A DNA stretch of 64,000 nt from NCBI GenBank assembly GCA_945643635.1, contig CALZFC010000027.1, positions 186,001 to 250,000 of the forward strand, written 5' to 3'. Origin of the DNA: Allodiplogaster sudhausi. Taxonomy: Eukaryota > Nematoda > Chromadorea > Rhabditida > Diplogasteridae. The notes beneath the pieces were generated by a model. That model worked only from the letters and a program-made list of their open reading frames with translations, made no database searches and was not told the DNA's origin. Below, one piece after another: positions 1 to 11,679 of the stretch (the stretch's first letter is position 1; every line of letters starts with the position of its first letter). The position numbers were made by a program, and so were the translations under genes.

Positions 1-2310
1 AAGAAGGTAGGAAATAATAATACTTCATTTTTGCGAGATCATTGTCCTTTTTTCCATGTCGCAATTTTCGAGATGCACTAGCTTTATTTCAACTCTATAA
101 TAAAGGGCCATAATTAGTACTACATAGATCTAGAAAAGCAATTTTTACTTTCTTATGTGAAGAATGATTGTGCATTCTATCTCCATTTCAATGCCTATGT
201 CAGTAATAAACAAATTCTCCTGTCATTCACTTTATAACAAGAGAACAAGTGGAAAAATGAATATGGGCGATTTTATTGGATTGGTCATGTTAGTTCTTTG
301 CTCGTCATATTGACGGAAAGACGCAGAGTGTCGTTATCACCACAGATGAATGTGAGTTTCATTGAATATTTGAAAATTCTTTAATCCATGTCGCATGTTT
401 TGTGCGCGTTTCACTGCCTATTCTTTAATAGATTTTTTTATCATTTTACATCGTCACACTTTCCGGTATTCACTTACTTTATTCTGCCACGTTGGCCATT
501 TAGAGGATTTGCCTCTTACTCTCACAAGGGAATGGTCTATCCATAGGGTGGCGGATTGCAACGAAATGTGGTTTTCCTGAAAGCTGCAGTCCTAAAATAT
601 TTGAAAAAGTGAAAAAATTTTGCCCAATCGATCTCAGAACCCAGAAAAAAATCGATAAAAATCTACATCCCGATAAGGCAAAGATTGTCTGCAGTTCCAA
701 CTGGAACATTTTCAAGAGCTGCGTAGCCTAGTGGTTAACGCGGTTGTGCTCCTTTTGCAAGGCTCGGGTTCAAATCCCAATTCGGGCAAAATTTTTGCAA
801 TGATTTCTTTTATAAAGTAGGACTGTGTAACAGTGAATAAAAAATTGGAATCGAAATTTTTTTAATGTTCCAATGAGAGAAGAGTGTATGCGAAGAAGTA
901 GAAGATTTATTTGCCTAGATGCATATTGTGGTACCCTTGCACTATTCCCAGCCCAGAGATCAAATGTTTTGAATATTTTTTTTGACTGAAATTCAAACCC
1001 ATGATATTTAAAGTGCGGTGAACACCAATATCATAATAATTTCTTACCATGACCATTTACACGAAGTATGAAACAAAAAGAGGGGTAAACTTACCGTAAC
1101 TCGGGAACATTACTTTATGGTAAGAAATGAATATGATTTGCTCATCGGGTGTTAAACGATACTCTCTTTTATTTGTTTTTCTCTCTGTCCCTTTAAGGAG
1201 CTAGAAAGTTGCTAACTCCTAACACGAAATGCCTGCTGTTTCATTCCCTCTACTCTCTCCTACGCCGCCGTCGATTCGGCCGCGGACCGCACCCTTGAAC
1301 CGAGCCATTCGACGGATTCGACAAGAAGAACAGAGTAGAGATGACAGCAGAGAACGACCGGCACACTCTCGTGTCCATCTCCGGTACTCGAAGACGGAAG
1401 TTCTCCGCCCTCTCCTTCGATCTCTCCCCGGTGCACTCTCGTTGTCGACATATATCACCGCTATCCGCCCACTCGCCCAGCTAGCTCCTCACTTCTTCAA
1501 CCGCTGTAGATCCAGTTTTCGGATCAGAAGATGGAAGCCTCTCTCATGGAAAAGAATGTCGCTTTATTGCCTCCATACCTATGCCCCGCCAATGAATTAT
1601 GCATCCGAATATATAAAACATATTCGGATGCACAATTCGTTTTCTATGTGATCATTTATTTTAATAGAAGGAATGTGCAGAGGTACATGAAATCACTTTT
1701 AAAATAAAAATTCTGATTTTAAAGGTAAATAGTTGAAACATCTCTACGAATTTTGAAAATCGGGCTTAAAGGGCCTACGGGCCCTCAATTCAAGGGCCCC
1801 GAAATGGAACGGGCCGGCCCGGCCGAGACCTTGGGCCCGTTGGGATGGGCCGGCCCAAAAATTTTTCAGAATTCATATTAATAGAGAGGACATTCTTTAT
1901 CAGTCACTATTCGCTGTTCGGCTGGAGTACCGAAAAACTGCCCTGAAGTCCTTTGAAAAGTCAATTTTTGGGGATACATTTCCGAGGCTGTTATTTTTAG
2001 AAGGTATGTTATACAGTTTTTAATGCTCTACATTTTGAGATATTACACCCACACACAAATGAGTATAAGGTACTTAACCGTAAAATTAAAATATTAAAAG
2101 TAAGTTTTCCACGTGAAAATGAAATAGTTGACTGCAACATATCTTTGCAGTTTTGTTTAGAATCCAACGGCGACGCCAATAAATAAAAGAAAATTGAAAA
2201 ATATTGATGTTAAAGAAAGTTATGGGGACTAATACATTTCCCTTACTTTTGAATGCCCAGACAAGGAAAAAATTTTATAACAAAATTGACCTTCTAATTT
2301 TCTTCATAGT
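1..2310. other. intergenic region, no gene supported
   Basis: I see no gene with recognisable protein content. A tRNA-like stretch lies at about 718-790: it has an A-box-like TAGCCTAGTGG and a B-box-like GGTTCAAATCC, but the acceptor stem does not pair. A GC-rich block (about 1220-1500) is open in several frames without a recognisable protein. A perfect 13-bp hairpin lies at 1600-1632. A low-complexity block rich in GGGCC words lies at about 1763-1853. Confidence 0.5.
1600..1632. repeat. perfect hairpin, 13-bp arms
   Basis: The arms are 1600-1612 and 1620-1632 (TGCATCCGAATAT and its reverse complement) around a 7-nt loop. Pairing extends outward by AATT on both sides after one mismatch. No function is evident. 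Confidence 0.85.
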
Positions 2311-2359
2311 GCGCATAGGTACCCCTGATTAAATTTTGGATAGCCAAATCAAAACTTTT

Positions 2360-2413
2360 TACCCCGGGGCAGGCCCCCATGGAAGGCTGCTTGATCCTTA
2401 CAGAGAGGCTCTC
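2360..2413 (+). mobile_element. end fragment of the TTAA-flanked palindromic element
   Basis: The fragment ends GAGAGGCTCTC followed by TTAA, exactly as at the right ends of the elements finishing at 30180 and 47066. Upstream words such as GGGGCAGGCC also match those ends. The left boundary is unclear, so this is a terminal fragment. It sits just downstream of the last recognisable exon of the minus-strand astacin pseudogene. Confidence 0.55.
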
Positions 2414-3667
2414 TTAAAATTCAATTTACGTGGTTCCTTACCTGTCGCTCACTCGTTCTCAATCTTATTTTTATTTTCCTCTCACTTTCTCCTTCTCTAT
2501 GTTCTGCAACGGATAATAGCATACCTGCAGAGTAATTCATCATGCTGCCGTAGTCGTAGTTGTCGTCCTCCAAGGCTTTCAACTAATTTCAAGGAAGCAA
2601 ATTTGTTATTTTTATTATTATTTTGAGTTATTAATATAAGTAGCAGCACAAAAAAAGCAAACCAAAAGAGCAAGGTTAAAAGCGTAAGATGCTCTCAAAC
2701 CATGTCGAATTCAGATAAGTAGGTTTGATTTATGGCACCGAAATTTATGGTGACGTAGTTGTCCCGGTCGTAGCGTGACTGCAATAAAGTCCGTTTAAAG
2801 ATAAGTATTTTTATTTGCAACTCAGTTCTCGATGGAAGCGACAAAATAAAAAGGCAAAAAAGATCAAGCTATTTCCGTGTTCTCGATTTAAAAAAAGTCA
2901 CCTGTTCGTGGCCCGAGCCAAGCGCATGGAATAGCTCGTGGCCAGCGGTGATTAGATTAACAGGGCGCTTCATACAGCATGGTACATTTATTTATATTAC
3001 TTGGGATTCTTAATCAACTGTTCGGACAGCAAAATGGCTTCTTCTTCTTCTTTGAATGGCGTTAGAAAGCGACAACAGCTGCACGCGCCTCGTTTCCACG
3101 TGTCATCGTGAAGACTTCTGTCATATGAATAACATTGAAATTATAAAAAAAGAGTCAAAAATGCTATATAATGGGTGATCTTACGATATCCCTCCTCGAA
3201 GAAGTACGGTATCGGCTTCGTCTTGTCCCAGCGAGGCTTGTTGAGGGGCGCGCCACGCTTGTTACGTGATTGCTTACAATTTGTAAGAAGTTTATATCGG
3301 AACTACAAAGTGCATGATATTACTTGATTTATTTGCATTCATATATGAACACAAGAGAAACCGAAAACAATATTGTTGCGTGATTGCTTACAATTTTTTA
3401 AGACGCTTTTCAAAGTTTCGAAACTAATCTCTTAAAGGTTATGCTATTAATTGATTTGTTTTTTTTTACAAATACGCAAGATATAGAGAGAGGAAAAACA
3501 TTCTTTTCTATTCTTTGCGTACCGTCATATTCAATGTCGCCTTTGGTTGGAAGGATGTCACCCTAAAACAACGACGCTTTTTATGATCTTGTTCCTTCAG
3601 AAGCTTGGGATTCGAATTAGTCAAATACATTTGTGCTATCAGATTTCGCCTGGAAGGGAACTTGAAA

Positions 3668-3715
3668 GAGAGAGAGAGAGAGAGAGAGAGAGCGAAAGAG
3701 AGAGAGAGAGAGAAA
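3668..3715. repeat. (GA)n microsatellite
   Basis: This is an almost pure GA tract inside an intron of the astacin pseudogene. A short CT tract lies at 6602-6621 in an intron of the intact copy. Confidence 0.9.
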
Positions 3716-3815
3716 TGGAGTGAGTAACAAAAATTTAACGAGTGCATGACTCACCATGACTTAGGTAGGGCAGACCCAACTTCGACAGGCGGCATAGTAT
3801 TCGGCGGCTCATTTT

Positions 3816-3896
3816 CTTGTAGCGCTTGCTGGAGTTCTATTAGTTATTTGCTATTTACTAGCAAATAATTAAAAGAACTCCAGCAAGCGCTACAAG
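3816..3896. repeat. long perfect hairpin over an astacin exon
   Basis: The 23-bp arms 3816-3838 and 3874-3896 are exact reverse complements (CTTGTAGCGCTTGCTGGAG and onward), and part of the loop pairs too. The left arm is the start of prodomain exon 3 of the pseudogene, so the right arm is a local inverted duplication of that exon edge. Confidence 0.85.
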
Positions 3897-4238
3897 ACAT
3901 TAATATGCAATGATTTCAGATAGCAATGCACAGAGAGATTCATCTTAAATCAATCTGTAATCAATCAGCTTCATTTCCTAATTGGATTTTCGTTTGGATT
4001 TTTCTCTCCTGATCACACTCTTTGTTTTAATCTCGTAAAAATAATTTCAATCCCATTCACTTTTTTCCACTCTAATTTCCTTCTCTCGTCACAAACGAAT
4101 GCAGGAGCTGAGTACGCCACTTTGGAAGCTTCTTCGCGAGCTCGCCGAAAAGCGTGCAGTTCATCCACGGTCAAGCCAGTGGCACGCGAGAGCTGTTGTG
4201 TATTTTTTCCCTCTCTTCTTCTTCACACAATAATATGT

Positions 4239-4695
4239 ACAGTACCGCTCAACGGCGAGGGGTCAAAGCTGCGTCGGCTATAGCGGATGCGGCCAAATGG
4301 GCCAAGTGGAATATCTCGCTGCAGAAAGCGTTTTCTGGCGAATCACATATCAATTTGAGATCCCTGAATTTTTCTTCACTACTCCCTTCAAGAAAAATCT
4401 TGAAAATTTGTGAAATTAGCATTTTCATGATGTACTGTGACATAATTGTTGCGTTCTCGTATGCTTTTTGGTGTGTAGCAGGTTCGAACCCCAAGCGGAG
4501 CAAATGTTTTGCTGCATTTATTTTGCTGCATTTTTCAAGAATTGTTTAACGTGATTAGCGAAGAAAAATTGAAGGATCTCATATTGATATGTGATTTCCC
4601 TGAAAATTCTTTCTGCAGCGAGATATTCCACTTGGCCCCATTTAGCCGCGCTATAGCCGACGCAGCATTGACCCATCACCGTTGAGCGGTACTGT
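4239..4695. mobile_element. 457-bp TIR element (MITE-like)
   Basis: Terminal inverted repeats of about 135 bp (4239-4376 and 4561-4695) begin ACAGTACCGCTCAACGG. The ends can be read as CAGTACC with a flanking TA at each side, as in Tc1/mariner-type insertions. The middle (about 4440-4500) carries a B-box-like GGTTCGAACCCC. No coding capacity is seen. It lies in the first intron of the astacin pseudogene and has no counterpart in the intact + copy, so it inserted after the duplication. Confidence 0.7.
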
Positions 4696-4849
4696 ATGCA
4701 CCTACTCGACGATTTGACGATCGCGTTCGGAATAGCTGTCCTCGCTTGCTCGCTTGAGCCGCGGGAGCGAGAAGGCGAACGATGGAAAACGAACGCAGAA
4801 GACAACGACGACGAGAAGGCGACAATTCACCATTTTGAGACTTGTCTTA

Positions 4850-6080
4850 CCTGGTTGACGAGAACTTAACACTAATAGTCATTGAATACTAGAAGCATGA
4901 TCCTATTTGATGACAAGTCAAAACGCCGTTAGTTTTCCCGTTGTGCTGCGAGTAGCGTTTATGCTTCATAAATTCGGCCATGCCAGTACTAATGGCAGGA
5001 ACAAATTAATCTCAATCACTCAGGCGTGAAACTCCCCCTCCTAGTTACAGGCGCATCACTCATATTAATGTTTCAGATGGGCCATTTGGAAAAACTTTTC
5101 GCTTGTCCAAAATTCATTTGTTTTCTGCCTAGTTGCTAATTCGCTGATAAATTAATAAAAAGCAATCCGTCTCGACATTCTTGCATTGTTACCTTATTGA
5201 TGCATAGATGAATGTTTGCGTAGGCATTGGTTTTTTATTCCGTGAGGGTTAGTTTTGATACTGTCTACAATGAAATAAGAATTTGAATGATGCTAATCCA
5301 ATTAATCATCGCTGTTATCCTTCGCAATAAATCAATTGACAACTCTGACAACTCATCTGAACAGTGGAGATGCTTTAATTTGGATGGAAATTCACATGCA
5401 TTTTTGATTGATATGAAAAACAAACATTCCAGTTCTGCTGCTCGACATTTGAAAATTCTGTCTTATTTTTGTGTGCAAACCGTTCAAAGATGCGTGCAAA
5501 ATGTTCATTGAAATCTGTCGTTTGATGAAGACTTCTTGAGTACGACGAAAGTTTGTAGATATAATCGGCATAAATATATAGAACACGTATTAGACTGTAA
5601 AGGTTTATCCAATCAGCGAAGAAATGACAAAACAAAAACAATCTTTCAGTAAGTATTAGTGTGGACATAGTCATTCAAAGTATTTTTTTCTACACCGGAC
5701 ACTATTGTTTGTTCCAAAGAATTACTCCAGCAATCTTTTATGCAATATGAAATAAGAGATTAATTATTGAATTGCAGGAGAAGCACAAAAATGTCAATGG
5801 GGATTGCGATTTTTTGATTTATCAGAGCAAATAAAGTAGACAACAAATGAAACTAGGCAGAAACAAATGAATTTTGGGCAAACCAAAGGATTTTCTAAAT
5901 GGCCCAACTGAAACATCAACAATGAGTGATACGATTTTAGCTACGCAGTTTCACGTCTGACAATGAGTGATTGAGATTAATTTGCTCATGTCATTAGGAA
6001 TAGCATGGCCGAATGCATCAAGCATAAAAGCTGCCTGTTGCACAACGGGAAAACCATCAGCCTTTTGGGGTTTCTTCAAA
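4850..6080. promoter_or_regulatory. shared divergent 5' region of the astacin copies
   Basis: This is the centre of the inverted duplication. About 5060-5140 matches the reverse complement of about 5848-5925, with the axis near 5.46-5.5 kb. The region therefore holds two mirror-image 5' flanks that face outward to the two signal-peptide exons. No TATA box or other site is clear enough to name. Confidence 0.45.
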
Positions 6081-8446
6081 ATGGTGAGTAATCTCCTCGT
6101 CGTCGTTGTCTTCTGCGTTCTTCTTCCATCGTTCGCCTTCTCTCTTCCGCGGCTCAAGCGAGCAAGCGAGGCGAGCGCATCCGAACGCGATCGTCAAATC
6201 GTCGATGAGGTACTATTTTTGGGTGAAAAAGAAGAGGAGACAAGATTAAGGTTCAAAGAAAGAAAGTTTTTTAGTTGTTAAATAATAACGTAATGTTAAA
6301 GCTTAAAAAATATACATATTCCGTATTAAAATTGTATCAAATCTCTACGCAACAGCTCTCGCGCGCCACTGGCTTGACGGTGGATGAACTGCACGCTTTT
6401 CGGCGAGCTCGCGAAGAAGCTTCCCTGGCCGCCAGTCCCAAAGTGGCGTACACAGCTCCTGCATTCGTTAGTGACGAAAGGAAGAAATTAGAGAGAAAGA
6501 GGGAGAATGGGTTAGATGAAAAATGTGAAATTATTTTACGAGTTTAAAACAAAGAGTGCGATCAGGAGAGAAAAATCCAAAAAAGGCTTAATTTGAGATG
6601 AATCTCTCTCTCTCTCTCTCTGCATTGTTATCTGAAGACTAATGTTATATGAGTCAAATTAATTGATTACTTAATTAATTAAAGCAAGCGTCACTTCAAA
6701 ATGAGCCGCTGAATCTGCCGCCTATCGATGGTCCGCCTTCCATTCTCGACGTCAACCGAGACTTTCTGGTATACCTAATTGAGGTGAGTCATGCTTCTCT
6801 CACCTGTTTTCACTCACTCCCTTCTCCTGCACTCTGGTCCTTTTGGTGTGTGGTGCCAGCACTCTCCCCAAGTGCTATAAGGGGCCTGGCCCACCCCTCG
6901 GGAAGTCGCTACCCGCGCTCCCTTAAAGGAGGTCCGAGGCGAATAAATAGTGTCTTGTTTTTTCGTCTTATATGGTCGGGTTTTGCTAGAAACTTCGATT
7001 GCAAGTATCCCGAAGTCACAAAAACCTTCATGCCCTGAGGAAATTAACACTGTTTTTTTTAATTCCCAAATATTTTATTTTCCCGCCATTTTCAAAAATT
7101 TTTAACAGAGCAACGTTGCGGCCACTGGGGCCAACCGTGTTATGCGTATTAATTGCATACATGTGGTACGCGCAACCTACATTGGCCGGGTTTTTCTTAA
7201 CACGTTGGCTCACCTGGCAGTGGTGCAAACCACAAGTTTCTGGGGAGAGAGGCAAGGGGCTGTAGCACCATTTCTGTTCATTCTTTACTCCGTTCTTTTT
7301 ATCATTCCGTCCAAATCCGTTAGGGACTTCGTGGTAGGAGTTTTTCCCTTAAGGCCTCCTTTAACGTCACATGCCAGCAGGATCAGCGTTGCCAGCCATT
7401 CCCCCCCTCCCTCCCTCTTTTTTCATATAGTCTGCACTGAACATGACGTGGTATTTTATTTATTTGAATATGCTGTCACATCATAAATTGATGTCTGAAT
7501 AAATAACTAAACTATATCTCCCTTTCTCTCTCGCTCTAACTCTTTCTCTCTCTTGCTTTCTTTCTCCTTTATATATCTCTCATTCTCGTTCACTTTCCTC
7601 GTCACTGTGCTTTTTCATCATGCTCCGTCATGTTCTACATGCTTTAACTGTAAACACAAGCTTTTTGAGGAACAATATCATAAAAATAGCTTTTTTAAGG
7701 GTGACATCCTTCCAACAAAAGGCGACATTGAACATATGACGGTACGCAATTCATACATAGGAAAGCATATTTTCTCTCTCTCATCTTATGTATGTACATA
7801 TATACAGAGCAATTAATCAATGGCATTGACTTTGCGAGTTCGAAACAAACAAAAAAACTCTTACAAATTGTAAGCAATCACGTAACAAACGTGGCGCGCC
7901 CCTCAACAAGCCTCGCTGGGACAAGACGAAGCCGATACCGTACTTCTTCGACGAGGGATATCGTAAGATTATATTCATTCTTTCTTCATGCTCCCTGCCT
8001 ATTCAAGAAAGAAAGTAATTAGGCATATTAATGTTAGCACCCATTATTCTGCATTTTTCACTTTTTTTTAAATTTCAATGTTATTCATATGACAGAAGTC
8101 TTATTTCTACCAGCGTTTCTAACGTGAAGTCCGTATAATTTAGACGTTCGCTTACATCAAAACGTTTACTAGAGAATATCCACTTTAATTATTCTGATTA
8201 ATTTTTACAGCCGACAGCTATGCTGCCCTCGTTGAAAAGGCAATGAAGATCTTGTCAAACAACAGCTGCCTCTCATTTGAGCGTAACGAGGCAAAAGATA
8301 CTGGGGTTAGTTCACGCATTTTAAACGAAAGACTGTAGTTGAATACATTATTCCAGCTAGCTAAAGCTGTGCTGCAAATGTGGGCGATCACTCGAGTGAA
8401 AACAACTGTCTATCTTGAAGTAAATATGATCAGATTTTCGTTTTTG

Positions 8447-8493
<47 letters not shown>

Positions 8494-11333
8494 CACTTGA
8501 TACAAAGTTTAAAGCACACAAAATAGGGTACGGCCAAATTTTTTACTGTAGCTGTTAGCCACAGTCCTGTTTCATACGTTTTCTGACCAGAAAAAGGGCC
8601 AAATATTTGACGATTGGATTCAAAATATTCCTAATGTACTACTGTAGAATCATTCAGCATCGTTCCTTTAAGATAAACATCTTCAACGGCGGAGGATGCT
8701 CATCGGTCGTCGGAAAAGACGGCCGTGTACAGAAGTTGTCTCTCGGTTCCGACTGTCAAACTGTATGTACATTTATTTATTTATTTATTACATTACTTTC
8801 AACCGGTTCTATTACAACCATTCAAAGAAGATGTTTTTGTCTGCACTATGTTGTAGTAGCCCTTGTGATACGTACAAATTACATATTCCATGTTGCATAT
8901 GCACATAAACATTATCCTGCCATGTTAAGCTCATTACCGCTGCGCACGAGCTATTACATGCGCTTGGCTTTGACCACGAACAGGTGAATTTTTTATCGAG
9001 AACACGGAAATGGCTTACTATTTTTGGGTCCTTTTGATTAGTCCAAAATTTGCTTTCTTTTGACCATCGCGAACTGAGTAGCAAAGAAGAAGGCTTATCA
9101 GCCAACTTTAGATTTGTTTTGCAGTCACGCTACGACCGGGACGACTACATCACCGTAAATTTCAATGCTATAAATGAATCCTACACTGACCAATTCAAGA
9201 TGGTTTGAGCATCTTTTCCTTTTATCCTTTTGGTTTGCATTCATTATGTGCGGACATAAATATATTTATTACTCAAAAGAAGAAATTTTTTTGCTTCATT
9301 GAATTTAGCGGACAGCCAAGGAGAACGACAACTATGGCGTCTCATACGACTATGGCAGCATGATGCAATACACAGCAAGTGTGTGCTATTCTTCAGTTGC
9401 AAAACATATAGAGAATATTTAGAACGTGTGAGCGGCAAGTTAATTTGTAAAGATGTAAGTAAGCGCGAAATTAAATTTTAAAGGAGATCTAATAGTAAGG
9501 CGAATAAATAGTGTCTTGTTTTTTCGCCTTATTTGATCAGGTTGAACTTGAAACTTCGATTGCAAATGTCCAGAACTCACAAAAATCTCTCTGCCAATGA
9601 AAAATTAACAGTATTAACTACTGTAAATTCGCGAATAATTTTCAAAAAATTTGGGAGTACTACACCGTAGCCGACGAGGCTATTCGACTCCTACACATTA
9701 AAATGCATACATATGGTGTGCGCAACCAACATTGGCAGGGTTTTGCTTAACACCTAGGCTCACGTGCCCGTTGTGGTAACCAAAAGTTTCTGTTGAGAGA
9801 GGCGAGAGGCAGTAGTACCATTTTTGTGACTTGCTTACACCGTACTTTTCAGATGTTGGGCAGCTGATCGTTGTAGGAGCGTTTTATGATCTCCTTTAAG
9901 AAGGCTAAAACGAAGTTTATGTAGCACTAAATTAATTAACCTGTTTCTCTTTGCATTCTAGACGCCTTTGCCAAGACTGACGTTGGCGGGTATACAATGG
10001 TTCCAAAGGACATGCAGTTCCTAAACACGATGGGCCAGGAAGAGTTTGTCGCCTTCACCGATCTCAAGCAGCTGAACTTCATGTACTCTTGCGCAGGTCG
10101 GTCTTCTTTTCATTAACACCTCCGACATGGGTTAACGGAAGGAAAAAAGAAAAGCGTTCCAACAGCGATCTCGCTCTTTCCTTTCCAGACGCTTGCGTGC
10201 CTCGTCGCTTCTGCCTTAATGGCGGCTTTCAGAATTCTCGCGACTGCAGAAGCTGCATCTGTCCAGTTTTCTTCACTGGCAGAAGTTGTGGAGAGATGAT
10301 AACACCAAGAGCCGTCACAGAGTCGGTAGGTATCCAAATGTGCTTGATTTAAAAAAAAAACAGCAAAAAAAGAAAAGCAACAGAAAAGCATTTTTAGGAG
10401 AAAAATGTCGTTGTTTGGTCGACGCAACAGGACGATCATACACATGAAATGTTTATTGAAGGCAGAGAATACTACAACTTTGACGCTTTCAGCAAGAGCG
10501 AGCCAACGATCATTGCTGTAGGCCCTTACATATGTCTTTTTTTTCTGTTGGCGGGATTTTCATTTTCCTTCCGGAGCCAGTGAACACGAATCTTTTCCCC
10601 CTGGCACAGGGCCCCGAGGGTAGTCGCCTGAAGCTCACCATCTTTGTCGGCGTCAACACGACGTCTGTCAGTCCTATCTGCAAGGATCCGTGCCATCACG
10701 ATGGCGTTGAGCTCGTAGACGGCGTCGACTGGACGCTCGGCGGAAAGAGGTGATCTCTTGGTGATCGCTTTTCACAATCATTAATGGAGCTGCAAACTCA
10801 TCTTATTGGTTGTTTAGGTGATGAATGTAATGAATTTCGAAACTTTTTTTAAAATGAACAAGCCTAATATCGATCTTATTGGTTGTTTAGGTGATGTAAG
10901 CAATGAAAGTAAACAAAATTCTAACGAACAAGCCTAACATCGCTTATACAGAAAGCTGCTTTTTAGAGAACATTGCTTGTTAAGACGGTGAATTAATGAT
11001 TTAAACCCTTCTTTTTTGCTTGTATTCTGAAAATATGTGAGTGGCGAACAACTTATTCAGCTCTTTTATCGTTTTTTTTCCAGATTCTGCTGCACTCAAT
11101 CTAAAAACACCATCCATACGATGGAGACGCGCTCGAACAGTGTTGGCGTCCGCGCGTGGTCGGCGCCCGGGTGGCCCATCAGGGTGACGATTAGTGTCGA
11201 CGTCATTTCGTCGCCAGCCACAACACAGACGACTACGCCCTCGTCGTGGACAACGACTCCTACGGAAACGGTGATCCAGACGACTTCCATCAGCACAACC
11301 ACCACTGCTAAAGTCGACACTGCCAAAGAGTTC
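6081..11333 (+). CDS. nas: astacin-family zinc metalloprotease with EGF and CUB-like domains
   Basis: This is a secreted M12A protease of the nematode NAS type. Fifteen exons join in phase: 6081-6209, 6356-6466, 6685-6783, 7700-7741, 7875-7962, 8211-8305, 8673-8762, 8930-8983, 9125-9202, 9309-9378, 9962-10096, 10189-10325, 10398-10517, 10610-10749 and 11084-11333. The signal peptide is hydrophobic (LLVVVVFCVLLPSFAFS). The prodomain ends at a furin-like RNKR before KPIPYFF. The catalytic domain has the zinc motif HELLHALGFDHEQ followed by SRYDRD, the Met-turn YGSMMQY, and cysteines in SCLSF, GGGC and DC. An EGF-like exon follows (C-LNGG-CICP-TGRSC), then a CUB-like region (GPEGSRLKL, C-DPC-VEL, RFCC) and a Thr/Ser-rich tail. 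The end is uncertain: a further exon from 11474 could add a Cys-rich tail, with AATAAA near 11629. All catalytic residues are present. Confidence 0.85.
8450..8490. repeat. (TA)n microsatellite
   Basis: This is a pure TA dinucleotide run in the intron between the exons ending at 8305 and starting at 8673 of the astacin gene. Confidence 0.9.
10798..10945 (+). repeat. two tandem copies of a unit of about 72 bp in an astacin intron
   Basis: The words ATCTTATTGGTTGTTTAGGTG and AACAAGCCTAA-ATCG occur twice in the same order, with small differences between them. The repeat lies in the intron before the last mapped astacin exon. Confidence 0.75.
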
Positions 11334-11473
11334 GTGAAGTTGTTTGTGATAAAAAAAAGTTATTTCCTTACAATATCTTTCATTTCTTTTGTATACGATG
11401 CACGAAACAAATTCAAGTATTGTCGTCGAACTGAAAAAAAAGATTATCATACATTTCCGACGCAACCGGTGTA

Positions 11474-11650
11474 GCCAGCTCATCAAGGAATTCAAGTTTC
11501 CAGACCGAACTGCTCAACCTGCACTAAAATGCATTCAAAACGATGGTGCGGTCATTTTAAGGCGATTACTTTGTTGATTCACCTTTTACTCTTTCATTCT
11601 CACGATGCAAACATGAAATTTTTTAAATCAATAAATGCAAATAAGTTTGT
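11474..11650 (+). other. possible C-terminal exon and poly(A) region of the astacin gene
   Basis: After an acceptor-like CGGTGTAG, the frame compatible with the previous exon reads a Cys-rich stretch (NCSTCTKMHSKRWCGHF). It then runs into AT-rich sequence with AATAAA near 11629. It may be the true C-terminus of the protease, but no domain can be named. Alternatively the gene ends by reading on past 11333 in the same frame to a stop at 11474. Confidence 0.3.
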
Positions 11651-11679
11651 TTTCAAATTGAACTAATTATTTATCTAAG

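Larger units (their letters stand above)
2525..4833 (-). pseudogene. astacin (NAS-type) pseudogene, inverted copy
   Basis: This is a decayed copy of the astacin gene at 6081, in head-to-head orientation. Recognisable exons, in gene order, are the signal-peptide exon (starts 4833), prodomain exons 4192-4097, 3828-3755 and 3562-3523, the propeptide-junction exon 3272-3185 (RNKR, then KPIPYFF), the zinc-site exon ending at 2902 (HELFHALGSGHEQ), exon 2778-2701 (SRYDRDNY) and the Met-turn exon 2582-2525 (YGSMMNY). The two exons matching 8211-8305 and 8673-8762 are missing, which also breaks phase. The AG before the zinc-site exon has become AT. The first exon meets an in-frame TAG unless a shifted, out-of-phase donor is used. 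A 457-bp TIR element lies in its first intron. The Met-turn and SRYDRD exons remain open, so decay may be recent. Confidence 0.8.

Noticed and set aside
718..790. tRNA gene
   Set aside because: A-box and B-box words are present, but the acceptor stem does not pair and the T stem has a mismatch. It is called tRNA-like at most.
1229..1651. 140-residue open frame on +
   Set aside because: The region is GC-rich and open in several frames on both strands. There is no domain, signal peptide or splice context.
3508..3747. minus-strand ORF rich in Ser/Leu
   Set aside because: It mostly translates a GA/CT tract. Only the embedded 40-bp astacin pseudo-exon is meaningful.
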